From NCBI GenBank assembly GCA_024637195.1, contig JAGXFN010000002.1:186001-250000 (forward strand): a stretch of 64,000 bases of DNA, in the 5' to 3' direction. The first letter of the stretch is position 1, and every line of letters starts with the position of its first letter. A program made the translations under genes and the position numbers. Of the stretch, positions 24,921 to 32,691 are shown one piece after another. This stretch comes from Arcobacter sp. Its GTDB lineage: Bacteria; Campylobacterota; Campylobacteria; Campylobacterales; Sulfurimonadaceae. Below the pieces are notes generated by a model that saw only the letters and a list, made by a program, of their open reading frames with translations, was not told where the DNA came from and did no database searches.

Positions 24921-26122
24921 TCTCATACAAAGAGTCGATGCTGCAACTCAGTGCTTTGACAGTAAAGCATGGGGCGATTGAGCGGGTGTTTTTAAGCGAT
25001 GCACTGGGAAGGGTCCTGGCCGAAGATATCGTAGCACACGAGAATTCGCCGCTTTATCCGACCTCGGCGATGGACGGATACGCCATTATGGCAGAAGATC
25101 AGCAAATGGGCTATATTCAGGTCGCAGGGGACAATCCTGCGGGTGCAGAAAAGATCGATGAGGTCCTGCACGGTTTTTGCATCAAGACCTTTACCGGCTC
25201 CTTGATGCCGCGCGGCGCCGATACGCTTATTCCCATTGAAAACGTGAGCTTTGAAGAGGGGAAGATCATCATTAATGAAGATGTTCCTCAGGGCTTCAGT
25301 GTCCGTCCTGTGGGAGAGAACTTCAAAAAGGGCGATGTTTTGGTGAAAAAAGGCGTGAAGCTCGGCTATGCCGAGATAGGCGTTTTGGCAAGTTTGAATG
25401 TCGTAATGCCGCCTGTATTTGTCATGCCCCGTGTCGCGGTACTTTCAACAGGAAGCGAGATCCTTGATCTTGGCCAAAGCGCGACGCATGCATCGCAGAT
25501 ACGCTCCTCTAACAACTATACCCTGGCCGCTCTGGCCGAACAGTGCGGAGCAAAGGCCGTGCAGCTGGGTATCGTAAAAGACGATATCGCGTCGATCACC
25601 AAAGCTTTTGAGAATGCCCTGGACTCTGCGGACATTATCGTGACGACGGGAGGAGTGAGTGTCGGAGACTATGATTTTGTCAAAGACATCATTCCTGCTC
25701 TGGGTGCGGAAGTGATCTACCAGGGAGTCCGCATCAAGCCCGGACAGCATATTCTGCTGGCCAAAAAAGAGGAGAAGTTCATCGTTGCCCTGCCGGGCTT
25801 CGCCTTCTCCTCGACTGTGACATTTATGCTCTATGTCATCCCTCTGATCCGCCGCATGCTCTTGCAGGAGGCCAGACTTGAGACGGTCGAAGCAGTGCTG
25901 ATGCAAGACTTTGACAAACGGGCAAAAAAAACAGAGTTCACGCCTTGCAACCTGCTTTACAAAAACGGCCGCTACGAGGCAGACTTCAAAGACAAAAAAA
26001 TAGGTTCTTCGGCGATTCTGACCAATATGTTAGGGCCGTGTGCACTTGTGGTAACAGGGGAGCAGAGCGGTGTGTTCAAGAAGGGCGAACGTGTAGAGGT
26101 GATCAATCTGCTGAGCCTTTAA
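24917..26122 (+). CDS. moeA: Molybdopterin molybdenumtransferase MoeA
   Basis: A 401-residue MoeA, which inserts molybdate (or tungstate) into adenylated molybdopterin. Motifs include PTSAMDGYAI, GSLMPRGADTLIPIE, LSTGSEI and the TTGGVSVGDYDFV loop of the MogA-like domain, ending with the C-terminal domain IV. It is translationally coupled to moaE through an ATGA overlap. The product would supply Mo enzymes such as formate dehydrogenase or nitrate reductase, none of which are in the window. Confidence 0.95.
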   Translation: MISYKESMLQLSALTVKHGAIERVFLSDALGRVLAEDIVAHENSPLYPTSAMDGYAIMAEDQQMGYIQVAGDNPAGAEKIDEVLHGFCIKTFTGSLMPRGADTLIPIENVSFEEGKIIINEDVPQGFSVRPVGENFKKGDVLVKKGVKLGYAEIGVLASLNVVMPPVFVMPRVAVLSTGSEILDLGQSATHASQIRSSNNYTLAALAEQCGAKAVQLGIVKDDIASITKAFENALDSADIIVTTGGVSVGDYDFVKDIIPALGAEVIYQGVRIKPGQHILLAKKEEKFIVALPGFAFSSTVTFMLYVIPLIRRMLLQEARLETVEAVLMQDFDKRAKKTEFTPCNLLYKNGRYEADFKDKKIGSSAILTNMLGPCALVVTGEQSGVFKKGERVEVINLLSL

Positions 26123-26141
26123 CGGCTCAGCTTCTTCAACC

Positions 26142-26170
26142 AAAACAAGATCAGTGAATGATCTTGTTTT
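26142..26170. terminator. Bidirectional terminator shared by moeA and the MFS gene
   Basis: A perfect 12-bp stem (AAAACAAGATCA with TGATCTTGTTTT, five-base loop) followed by T on the plus strand and, because the left arm starts with AAAA, T on the minus strand too. It covers the MFS stop codon and the last few codons, so the transporter's C-terminal end (residues KNKIIH) is encoded inside the terminator. Confidence 0.8.
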
Positions 26171-27482
26171 TTAGGGCTTCTTCTTCAATCTCATCCTTGC
26201 GGTACTTGACCACGACAAGGTTTTCAGTCTCATTCACATACCACTCCGCAATCGCGTCATGCTCAAGCGCTTCGAGTTTTTTCATATCGACATGATCAGC
26301 AGAAACATACAAATGCGCGTGTTTTAGAGGGTTGGAGAGCTTGAGCGCCGTCCAGATGAGCCAGAGCAGACCCACCGCCGCGAGGCTGAGTCCAAGGGTC
26401 TCTCTGTCGGAGATGTCAAGCATCAGACCCGCAAAGGTTCCGCCGATAAAGGTCATGAAGTAGGCAAAAGAGTTTGACATCCCAAGAGCTGCGCCTTTTT
26501 GGTGGACCTTGGCGTATTTTGAGATCAAAGACTGCACCAGCGGTTCCATCATGTTAAAACCGATGAAGAAGCTCACTACGCCGAGGATAAAGAGCGTGGA
26601 GGAGTCGGTTGTTCCCATCAGTGTAAAGGCGACGACAAAGAGAACGATAGAGACCAGAAAGATCTGTTTCGCCTTGTTATGTTTTTCGCCAAAGACAGCG
26701 GCCGGTCCCATAGCGATCAGTCCGAAGATCATCGCCGGGAGGTAGACCTTCCACAGTTCAGCCTTTGCCCAGGCAAAGCCGCCGTCTTCAAGCGGAGCTG
26801 TCATGATGATAGGAATAAGAACGAAGGCGATCGTCATCAGACCTTTTTGCATACCGTTGATGATGAACATGCCCATAAGGTTCGTGTCTTTGAGGATGTC
26901 AGCGGTCTTGATCGTGTTGTGGTAGACGTGGCGGATGCGCGGCGGCGTCGGCACTTTGACAAAGACCAAAAAGATAGCGACAATAGCAAGGACCGCGGTG
27001 ATCCAAAAGAGTGAAGCCACACCGTAAGAAGCCCCCAAAACAGGACCAAGTCCCATAGCCAAAGCAAAGGCCAGAGCGATTGAGCCGCCCATCATCGCCA
27101 TCGCTTTGCCGCGAGACTCTTCAGAGACAAGGTCTGAGATCATAGCCGGAACAACGGCCCCTATAGCCCCCGCACCCTGCAAGAAACGCCCAAGCATCAA
27201 GATATAGATATCCGTGCTGAGCGCACAGACGACGGAACCTACAAAGAAGACAAGCAGACCGAAGACCAGTGTCGGCTTGCGCCCGATCTTGTCGCTGATC
27301 GTTCCGAAGGGAACCTGAAAGATCGCCTGAGTCAGCGCATATCCGCCGACGATAACACCGACGAGAAGAGCCGTAGCGTTTTCCATCTCCATTGCATAGA
27401 TCGAGAGTACCGGAAGAACTAGAAAAAGTCCGAGAAACCGCATGGATAAGATTGCCGAGAGTGGCCAGATCGTTTTAAACAT
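26151..27482 (-). CDS. MFS transporter
   Basis: A 443-residue major facilitator with about 12 membrane helices and a cytoplasmic C-terminal tail of about 60 residues. The helix 2-3 loop GTISDKIGRKPTLVFG is the MFS signature, and DLVSEESRGKAMAMMG with a helix-5 glycine-rich run suggests the drug/H+ antiporter group. The substrate is unknown. The hydrophilic tail (HVDMKKLEALEHDAIAEW) is unusual for a small MFS pump and may be a regulatory domain. The gene converges on moeA. Confidence 0.88.
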   Translation of the reverse strand: MFKTIWPLSAILSMRFLGLFLVLPVLSIYAMEMENATALLVGVIVGGYALTQAIFQVPFGTISDKIGRKPTLVFGLLVFFVGSVVCALSTDIYILMLGRFLQGAGAIGAVVPAMISDLVSEESRGKAMAMMGGSIALAFALAMGLGPVLGASYGVASLFWITAVLAIVAIFLVFVKVPTPPRIRHVYHNTIKTADILKDTNLMGMFIINGMQKGLMTIAFVLIPIIMTAPLEDGGFAWAKAELWKVYLPAMIFGLIAMGPAAVFGEKHNKAKQIFLVSIVLFVVAFTLMGTTDSSTLFILGVVSFFIGFNMMEPLVQSLISKYAKVHQKGAALGMSNSFAYFMTFIGGTFAGLMLDISDRETLGLSLAAVGLLWLIWTALKLSNPLKHAHLYVSADHVDMKKLEALEHDAIAEWYVNETENLVVVKYRKDEIEEEALKNKIIH

Positions 27483-27571
27483 ATAAATAACCTACCTTGG
27501 ATAGAATGACGCCATTATAATGAATTTATTTTAAGACAAGCTCTAATATAAATCTTAGTTGAGGATTAAAT

Positions 27572-28177
27572 ATGAAATTAGTTTTAGCAACATCAAATAA
27601 GGGTAAGGTAAGAGAGATCACGGCCATGTACAGCGATTTTGAAGTGATACCCTACAGCGACCTGATCGAGCCTTTTGAGATCGTTGAAGACGCGGCGGAT
27701 TTCAAGGGAAATGCTCTGATTAAGGCTCGAGCAGTCTACAAGGCTTTGGGCGATGAGGAGGCGATCGTCTTCTCTGATGACAGCGGTATCAGCGTGGAGG
27801 TCCTAGACGGTGCACCCGGGGTTTTCTCCGCGCGTTACGGCGGAGAAGAAGCGAGCGACAGGGACAACCTGGACAAACTGATGCGCGAGCTGAAAAAAAC
27901 AGGCCTTAAAAGCTCGCCCGCATTCTATACGGCGGCGATTGCCATCGTCTGCAAAGAGGGAGAGTACACGACCCACGGCTGGATGCACGGGAGTGTGCTG
28001 AGCGAGCCAAGAGGCGAAGCGGGATTTGGATACGATCCCTGTTTTGTTCCCCAGGGCTACGACAAGACTCTGGGTGAACTTGATGAGAGCGTCAAGTCAA
28101 AACTCTCACACCGCTCCCAGGCCCTTGCCAATGCCAAGCCGATTTTACGGGTGATACGAAAGATGCGGGAGAGATAA
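27572..28177 (+). CDS. rdgB: XTP/dITP diphosphatase RdgB (Ham1 family)
   Basis: A 201-residue house-cleaning pyrophosphatase that removes ITP, dITP and XTP from the nucleotide pool. Signatures are the N-terminal SNKGKVREI, FKGNALIKARA, FSDDSGISVEVLDGAPGVFSARY and GFGYDPCFVP; SHRSQALA is near the end. It is complete. Its last codons (VIRKMRER) are repeated at 32467-32493, beyond the Rhs locus, where the expected terminator is also found, so this gene's 3' end is the insertion point of the Rhs island. Confidence 0.95.
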   Translation: MKLVLATSNKGKVREITAMYSDFEVIPYSDLIEPFEIVEDAADFKGNALIKARAVYKALGDEEAIVFSDDSGISVEVLDGAPGVFSARYGGEEASDRDNLDKLMRELKKTGLKSSPAFYTAAIAIVCKEGEYTTHGWMHGSVLSEPRGEAGFGYDPCFVPQGYDKTLGELDESVKSKLSHRSQALANAKPILRVIRKMRER

Positions 28178-28184
28178 AGGAGAG
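28149..28184 (+). repeat. Direct repeat copy A: 3' end of rdgB
   Basis: The first 30 bases of this stretch, covering the rdgB last codons and stop, match 32467-32496 with only two differences (GGGTGATACGAAAGAT in both). The following bases (GGAGAG versus GAGGAG) are similar but shifted. The copies flank the Rhs locus. Confidence 0.85.
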
Positions 28185-28405
28185 TAAAACTCCGGCCCTG
28201 CTATTTAATATCGTAAATAAGATTTGATCAAATTGCCGTAAAAGTGGAGATTCATTCACGGAGATGTTGCTTTTTCTTCAGGGGTGAATGGCTACCTCTC
28301 GTCATTTGACCAAAGGGAATGCCTGTGGTGCCCTGATCTGTCAACACTTTATAGGACACAGAATTTCTAACGCTCCCTAATCTTTTGGCTTCAATCTGCC
28401 ATAGC
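28178..28405. other. Non-coding flank with possible insertion-sequence remnant
   Basis: No gene is supported between rdgB and the small membrane ORF. A piece of the lost terminator (GGCCCTG) remains near 28194. On the minus strand 28331-28380 contains TTCTGTGTCCTATAAAGTG, which resembles the ends of IS256-group insertion sequences as I remember them. Read on the minus strand, a short open stretch without a start codon runs from about 28380 to 28255. This is suggestive debris, not a gene. Confidence 0.35.
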
Positions 28406-28684
28406 CTAAAAATATTCAAAATATATTTTCAATAATGCAACAAAATTACATGATAATAAGAGTAAAAAAATTATGAATTCATAATTATAATAACTTATAT
28501 TAATTCCTTCTTCTTTAAGCAATTCATATCTTCTTTGATTAAAGTACAAAACTAGTAAAGGAAAAAACACTATAATCTCTTGATAATTACTAAATGTGAA
28601 TTGATTCCAAACGGTTATTATTATTAATATAATAAATAACATAACAAGAGGAAATTTTAATTTTAATAATAATGTTAAACTCAT
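28406..28684 (-). CDS. Small membrane protein behind the Rhs gene (possible immunity protein)
   Basis: A 92-residue protein with about three hydrophobic helices (LLLKLKFPLVMLFIILIIIT, EIIVFFPLLVLYF, FIIFLLLLSCNFVALL) and AT-rich codons unlike the flanking core genes. I do not recognise a family. The chosen ATG lies directly behind the Rhs stop codon; an ATG 15 bases earlier would overlap it. No clear ribosome site is seen for either. Position immediately after an Rhs protein is where immunity genes sit, but the Rhs tip here is short, so this is only a possibility. Confidence 0.5.
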   Translation of the reverse strand: MSLTLLLKLKFPLVMLFIILIIITVWNQFTFSNYQEIIVFFPLLVLYFNQRRYELLKEEGINISYYNYEFIIFLLLLSCNFVALLKIYFEYF

Positions 28685-28685
28685 T

Positions 28686-31600
28686 CTATTTACACGCATT
28701 CAACACATTTGCACTATTTGCTATTCCATCTAATGTTAATCCAAGTAATGGTCCTGATACTGCTAAAGCTGCGCCACCTAAAGCTCCAGCTAGTGCACCG
28801 GCAACCATATTCTGAAAATAATTACCGCCACTAGGAGTAGTTGCATACGCCGTAGCTCCTCCAACAAAAGCTCCAGCTACTAGACCTACACCAATCAATG
28901 GATTTAACCCCTCCGGATCCACAAAATTCACCGGATCCCCAAGCACATACCCATAAAGATTCGTATCCCCACCACTAAAACCTATAGGGTCTTTAGCAGT
29001 CCACTTTCCTGTTTGGGCATCATAGTCTCTATACCCAAACCTTGTGAGTTTGGTGTCTGTGTCGTAAAGACCTCCTGCAAACCCGAATGGAACTTTAAAA
29101 GTCTCATTACTATCACTAAGCACATTACCAAAAGTATCGTACTCAATAATTTTTATGATTGTACCGTCTTCCGAGCTAACTGCTTTTAGTGTTCCTACTT
29201 GATCATAATGCATATAATGCTTTTGACCATTATAAGTCATTTTATATGGCATACGCTGATCAGCATATTCAAATCTCTGAACAAGATTATCACTTCCGTC
29301 ATAAACAGCTAGAAGTGTAGTTAAGTCTGCCCATAGATATTTCTCTGTGATTACTCCATTGACTTTCTTAGCTACTCGTTGGTTATGAGCATTATGTAAA
29401 TACTCAATGGTAACTTCCTGTGTAACTACACTATGTAGCTCCCCTAATGTACCATAACTATAATGTGTTGTTCCAAGAGGTGTTACCTTACTTGCAAGAT
29501 ACCCATCTTCATCATATGCATATATCGTATCCCCAACTTGTTCTAGCTGATCTTCTATGGTGTAGCTGATATTATCGCTTATACGATTTCCGTTTACGTT
29601 GTATGTGTAAGATTCGGTTGCTACTCCGTTTTTGTCAACACTACTTAGACGACCCATCTCGTCATATCTATATGTATATACATCTTGATTTGAACCTATA
29701 TACTCTGTTTTTTGGATGATCTTCCCATTCATATCACGCTTGTCTATGTTATAACCATAAAGTGTGCTCATGTTTACCATATCATCGCTAGCAGAAATTT
29801 CTCCATATTCATTATGACTTCTGTTTTGAGTAAAACTACCTTCTCCAATCGACTCTACAAGTCCATTCCTGCTATTACGTGTAATAGATGCATTACCTCG
29901 TTGAACAAGTAAGCCATCATTGTCATACAATACACTTTCTTCACCATCTGCATATGCCATCGAAGAAACAAGGAAATCATTATTGTACATGTATGAAATA
30001 CTTTGATTTAATATTCCAGAATAGTGCATATTAGTTAATAGTTCACCATCATATGTGTAATCAATACTTTTACTTCCGATTGCAGCATTTATAGGTAGGT
30101 CTCCACATCCATATACATAGTTGGTTGTTCCTTCAGGACGTACAATAGAGTTTAAACGTCCATCACTGTAGATGTAGTCAATATTTTTACTGGAAGCTTT
30201 ATGGATATTAATCAAACGGCGTTTTTTATCGTAGTTATATTGTGTTTCATTTCCTAATGGGGATATATCAGATACCCTTTTATCTACTCCGTTATAAGTA
30301 AAGCTATAATCTGATGGAGTTGGTGTTGTAAGTTTTAACATATTGCCGTTGGCATCATACTCAAAAAGTGTACTATAACCATTTGGATGTGCAATACTAG
30401 TCATACGATTAAGTGTATCGTAGGCATAATTAGTAGTTTGACCCATAGAATTCGTATAGCTTGCAACATTTCCTCTTTCATCATATTGATAAACCTGAGT
30501 ACGCTCTCCTTGTTTTTGTGCTAAGAGGTTGCCTTCATTATTATAACTATATAGAATTGGTTCAATTCCTGATTGAACCAAAGAAACTGCTTGTTCAGAA
30601 ATAGGATCAAACTCTATCTCAATATTTCTATTTTCAGGTGAGGCAATAGTCTCTCTATGAGTTGTATAATCTTTTGTCAGTGTATGAGTATTTCCATTGA
30701 AGTTAATGGTGTCTATAACTTCTTCCGTAGATACTCCATTAAAAATATACTCTCTACTCATACTTCTAGTACTCGTTAAACCATTGGGAGTTGTAATAGT
30801 ATTTGATGCTAATCTTTTTTGAGTTGTAATATCATCATATGTATATACATTTTTAGTTGAAAGACCGCATGTGGTAGCTGTAACTTCAAGTTCATCATTA
30901 GTAGTTGTAACTGTCGTTATATCACCAGTAGGGGATATGCTTTTTGAGGTTTGCGTTCCATTAACAGGATAAAAGTTTTCAAAACTACTTGTTTCTCCCT
31001 CAGGATCAGTTAAGAGGATTAAACCTTTTGTACTATCTCCAGTATTATAAAATTCCCATGTCCCATCTACTGCATCAGTGAGTGAAGTAAGTCTTCCATA
31101 ACTGTCAAAATTATGTAAAAAACTATTACTGATCGGATCTTTCTCTTGAGACATTAAAGCACCAACATCATATTTAAAGGTATATGCTGATCGATCTTCG
31201 TATTGAACACTAAGTAGATTATTTTTTCTATCAACTTTTAATTTTGTCATTTCACCATGAGGGGCTATGATAGATAATGCTTTTCCTTGTTTACTACGTT
31301 TAATAGTAGTCGTTAGATTAAAACGATCTGTTATACCAAGAAGTAAACCATTAGAGTCATAGGAAAATGAAAATAATGTATTGCCTGTGATAGAATCAAA
31401 ACTTCTTACAATATTTCCATTTATATCAAACTGATGACCTATATGATTTTCATTATAAAGTATAATTTCATTATTTCCATTAACAGTATATTGTGACGCT
31501 TCTAATTTTACCACGCTACCATTTCCAAGATAAAGGTAAGGTGCTTTAAAATGATGGACATTTGATAGAGTCCAGCCATTAGCTATATCGGTAACAACAT

Positions 31601-32099
31601 AATCACCCATTCCATCTATATAATCAGCAGTTCTTGAACTCGCATAGTGAAGAGTATGTTTTACACCTGTTATTTCAATATCTTCGTGAAATTCACGAGT
31701 TTTTGGAATAACGAAAGAGTTAACACACATCGGTTCAGCTCCGGCATCTCCTTTTTCAGGTTCTCCTGGCTTAGAAACATTATTAAATTTTGGCAGTTTA
31801 GCAGTTTTTGGTTCAAGGCAAAAGTCACCATAATGATCAGTTCCTTTTGGACATGATGAAAATCCAGCATACTCAGTCCACCACTCAAATCTTTGCACAC
31901 CTGGTTGAAAATCCCAATATATTGCTCCATTATTAGAATCAAGGCATTGCCAAAACTGTCTCGTAGATTCATCAGGAAAATTAAAACCCTCTACTTTCTC
32001 TAGAGTAAAATAGTGTTCTCCTGGACAGATATCTAATGCAATTAAATTCGTTGACATTATTAGTGTTAATGCAACTGATGAAATTACTTTTTTTAACAT
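28686..32099 (-). CDS. Secreted Rhs/YD-repeat protein with very short C-terminal tip
   Basis: A 1137-residue protein. A Sec signal peptide (residues 1-22, ending LIALD) is followed by a Cys-containing N-terminal region (residues 23-140), then many YD repeats (for example YDERGNVASYTNSMGQ, YDTLNRMTS, FEYDANGNMLKL) to about residue 990, and the Rhs core ending RFGYRDYDAQTGKWTAKDPIGFSGG-type motif and VDPEGL at about residue 1065. Rhs proteins form a shell that encloses a variable C-terminal toxin. Here only 72 residues follow the core, Gly/Ala-rich and hydrophobic, so no recognisable toxin is attached. The gene is AT-rich against its neighbours, a sign of transfer. Confidence 0.88.
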   Translation of the reverse strand: MLKKVISSVALTLIMSTNLIALDICPGEHYFTLEKVEGFNFPDESTRQFWQCLDSNNGAIYWDFQPGVQRFEWWTEYAGFSSCPKGTDHYGDFCLEPKTAKLPKFNNVSKPGEPEKGDAGAEPMCVNSFVIPKTREFHEDIEITGVKHTLHYASSRTADYIDGMGDYVVTDIANGWTLSNVHHFKAPYLYLGNGSVVKLEASQYTVNGNNEIILYNENHIGHQFDINGNIVRSFDSITGNTLFSFSYDSNGLLLGITDRFNLTTTIKRSKQGKALSIIAPHGEMTKLKVDRKNNLLSVQYEDRSAYTFKYDVGALMSQEKDPISNSFLHNFDSYGRLTSLTDAVDGTWEFYNTGDSTKGLILLTDPEGETSSFENFYPVNGTQTSKSISPTGDITTVTTTNDELEVTATTCGLSTKNVYTYDDITTQKRLASNTITTPNGLTSTRSMSREYIFNGVSTEEVIDTINFNGNTHTLTKDYTTHRETIASPENRNIEIEFDPISEQAVSLVQSGIEPILYSYNNEGNLLAQKQGERTQVYQYDERGNVASYTNSMGQTTNYAYDTLNRMTSIAHPNGYSTLFEYDANGNMLKLTTPTPSDYSFTYNGVDKRVSDISPLGNETQYNYDKKRRLINIHKASSKNIDYIYSDGRLNSIVRPEGTTNYVYGCGDLPINAAIGSKSIDYTYDGELLTNMHYSGILNQSISYMYNNDFLVSSMAYADGEESVLYDNDGLLVQRGNASITRNSRNGLVESIGEGSFTQNRSHNEYGEISASDDMVNMSTLYGYNIDKRDMNGKIIQKTEYIGSNQDVYTYRYDEMGRLSSVDKNGVATESYTYNVNGNRISDNISYTIEDQLEQVGDTIYAYDEDGYLASKVTPLGTTHYSYGTLGELHSVVTQEVTIEYLHNAHNQRVAKKVNGVITEKYLWADLTTLLAVYDGSDNLVQRFEYADQRMPYKMTYNGQKHYMHYDQVGTLKAVSSEDGTIIKIIEYDTFGNVLSDSNETFKVPFGFAGGLYDTDTKLTRFGYRDYDAQTGKWTAKDPIGFSGGDTNLYGYVLGDPVNFVDPEGLNPLIGVGLVAGAFVGGATAYATTPSGGNYFQNMVAGALAGALGGAALAVSGPLLGLTLDGIANSANVLNACK

Positions 32100-32156
32100 T
32101 ATATTTCCTTACTTAGTATAGAAACCTATGATTACTTAATTTCATAATAAAAAATA

Positions 32157-32162
32157 ATTATA
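32157..32162 (-). promoter_or_regulatory. Candidate -10 element for the Rhs gene
   Basis: On the minus strand TATAAT lies about 58 bases before the Rhs start, which has an AAGGAAA ribosome site. Other AT-rich boxes (TATACT at 32115-32120, TATAAT at 32173-32178) are possible, so this choice is weak. Confidence 0.3.
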
Positions 32163-32262
32163 CATATTTAGTATTATAATTTTCTTAGGGTACCTCTAAA
32201 AACCCAAATAAATTTCCCATAAGTGCCAATCGGGTAAAAAAAAATAAAATTATAAATAAGTG

Positions 32263-32323
32263 GGAACTAGGGGTCTAGTGACAAGTATAGGAACTAGAAA
32301 GTTAGGGGTCAGGTGACAAGTAT
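32263..32323. repeat. Tandem imperfect repeat with GGGGTC...GTGACAAGTATA core
   Basis: Two 22-base blocks (32268-32289 and 32302-32323 region) share 20 positions, each with TAGGGGTC followed by GTGACAAGTATA, and each is preceded by GGAACTAG. The spacing is about 35 bases. Similar GGGGTCAGGT sequences border Y1-transposase (RAYT) elements in other bacteria as far as I remember. Confidence 0.6.
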
Positions 32324-32466
32324 AAATAAATGTCTCTTCCTTCGTCATCCTTGGGTTTTGCGTTACGAACAGAATGGTCTAACTGTTTTAAATCTATTAT
32401 AGCAAGAGGTTGATCCCCGGGTCGAGCCCGAGAGAAAAACTTTCTGTTTTCTAATGAAATAATGAG

Positions 32467-32502
32467 GGGTGATACGAAAGATACGGGAGTGATAAAGAGG
32501 AG
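32467..32502 (+). repeat. Direct repeat copy B: displaced rdgB 3' end
   Basis: This fragment encodes GVIRKIRE-stop, matching the RdgB C-terminus RVIRKMRER, with no gene in front of it. It is followed after a few bases by a good terminator, as would be expected behind an intact rdgB. Two base differences from copy A in 30. Confidence 0.85.
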
Positions 32503-32505
32503 GCA

Positions 32506-32540
32506 AGCCCTGAACTTTGTACTTTCAGGGCTCTTTTTTT
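32506..32540 (+). terminator. Intrinsic terminator behind the displaced rdgB end
   Basis: AGCCCTGAA (32506-32514) pairs with TTCAGGGCT (32524-32532) around a nine-base loop and is followed by seven T in a row. It is probably the original rdgB terminator, now separated from the gene by the Rhs island. Confidence 0.8.
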
Positions 32541-32691
32541 ATAGTATTTTTTTGCTCAACGAACATAAAAATGATTCAAGTGATTCGCTCAAGCGGTCAA
32601 TGAGATGAAGTGCTTTTAATGTCATCTTAAAATCCTTATGCGGGCTCGATATGAGTTGTCCGCAAGAACTAAAGCAAAATGTATTCCAGTC

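Larger units (their letters stand above)
32100..32538. other. Gene-free junction region of the Rhs island
   Basis: This stretch holds no supported gene. In order it contains: the Rhs promoter region; 32187-32240, starting GGGTACCTCTAAAAACCC, which looks like the terminal inverted repeat of an IS5/IS1182-group element; a tandem repeat at 32263-32323; a GC-rich hairpin CGGG-TCGAG-CCCG at 32418-32430; the second copy of the rdgB 3' end; and the terminator. It reads as a scar of several insertions. Confidence 0.5.

Noticed and set aside
32400-32440. Sequence GGTTGATCCCCGGGTCGAGCCCG resembling a tRNA T-arm, which would make a tRNA attachment site
   Set aside because: The loop lacks TTCGA(A/T) in correct register and no acceptor, D or anticodon arm could be built around it; kept only as a hairpin. 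(Segment shown is under review length; only its CGGG-TCGAG-CCCG core is claimed.)
32539-32625. 28-codon minus-strand ORF downstream of uppP with an AGGAT site
   Set aside because: Its end runs into the T run of the rdgB terminator and the peptide has no recognisable feature; chance is more likely.
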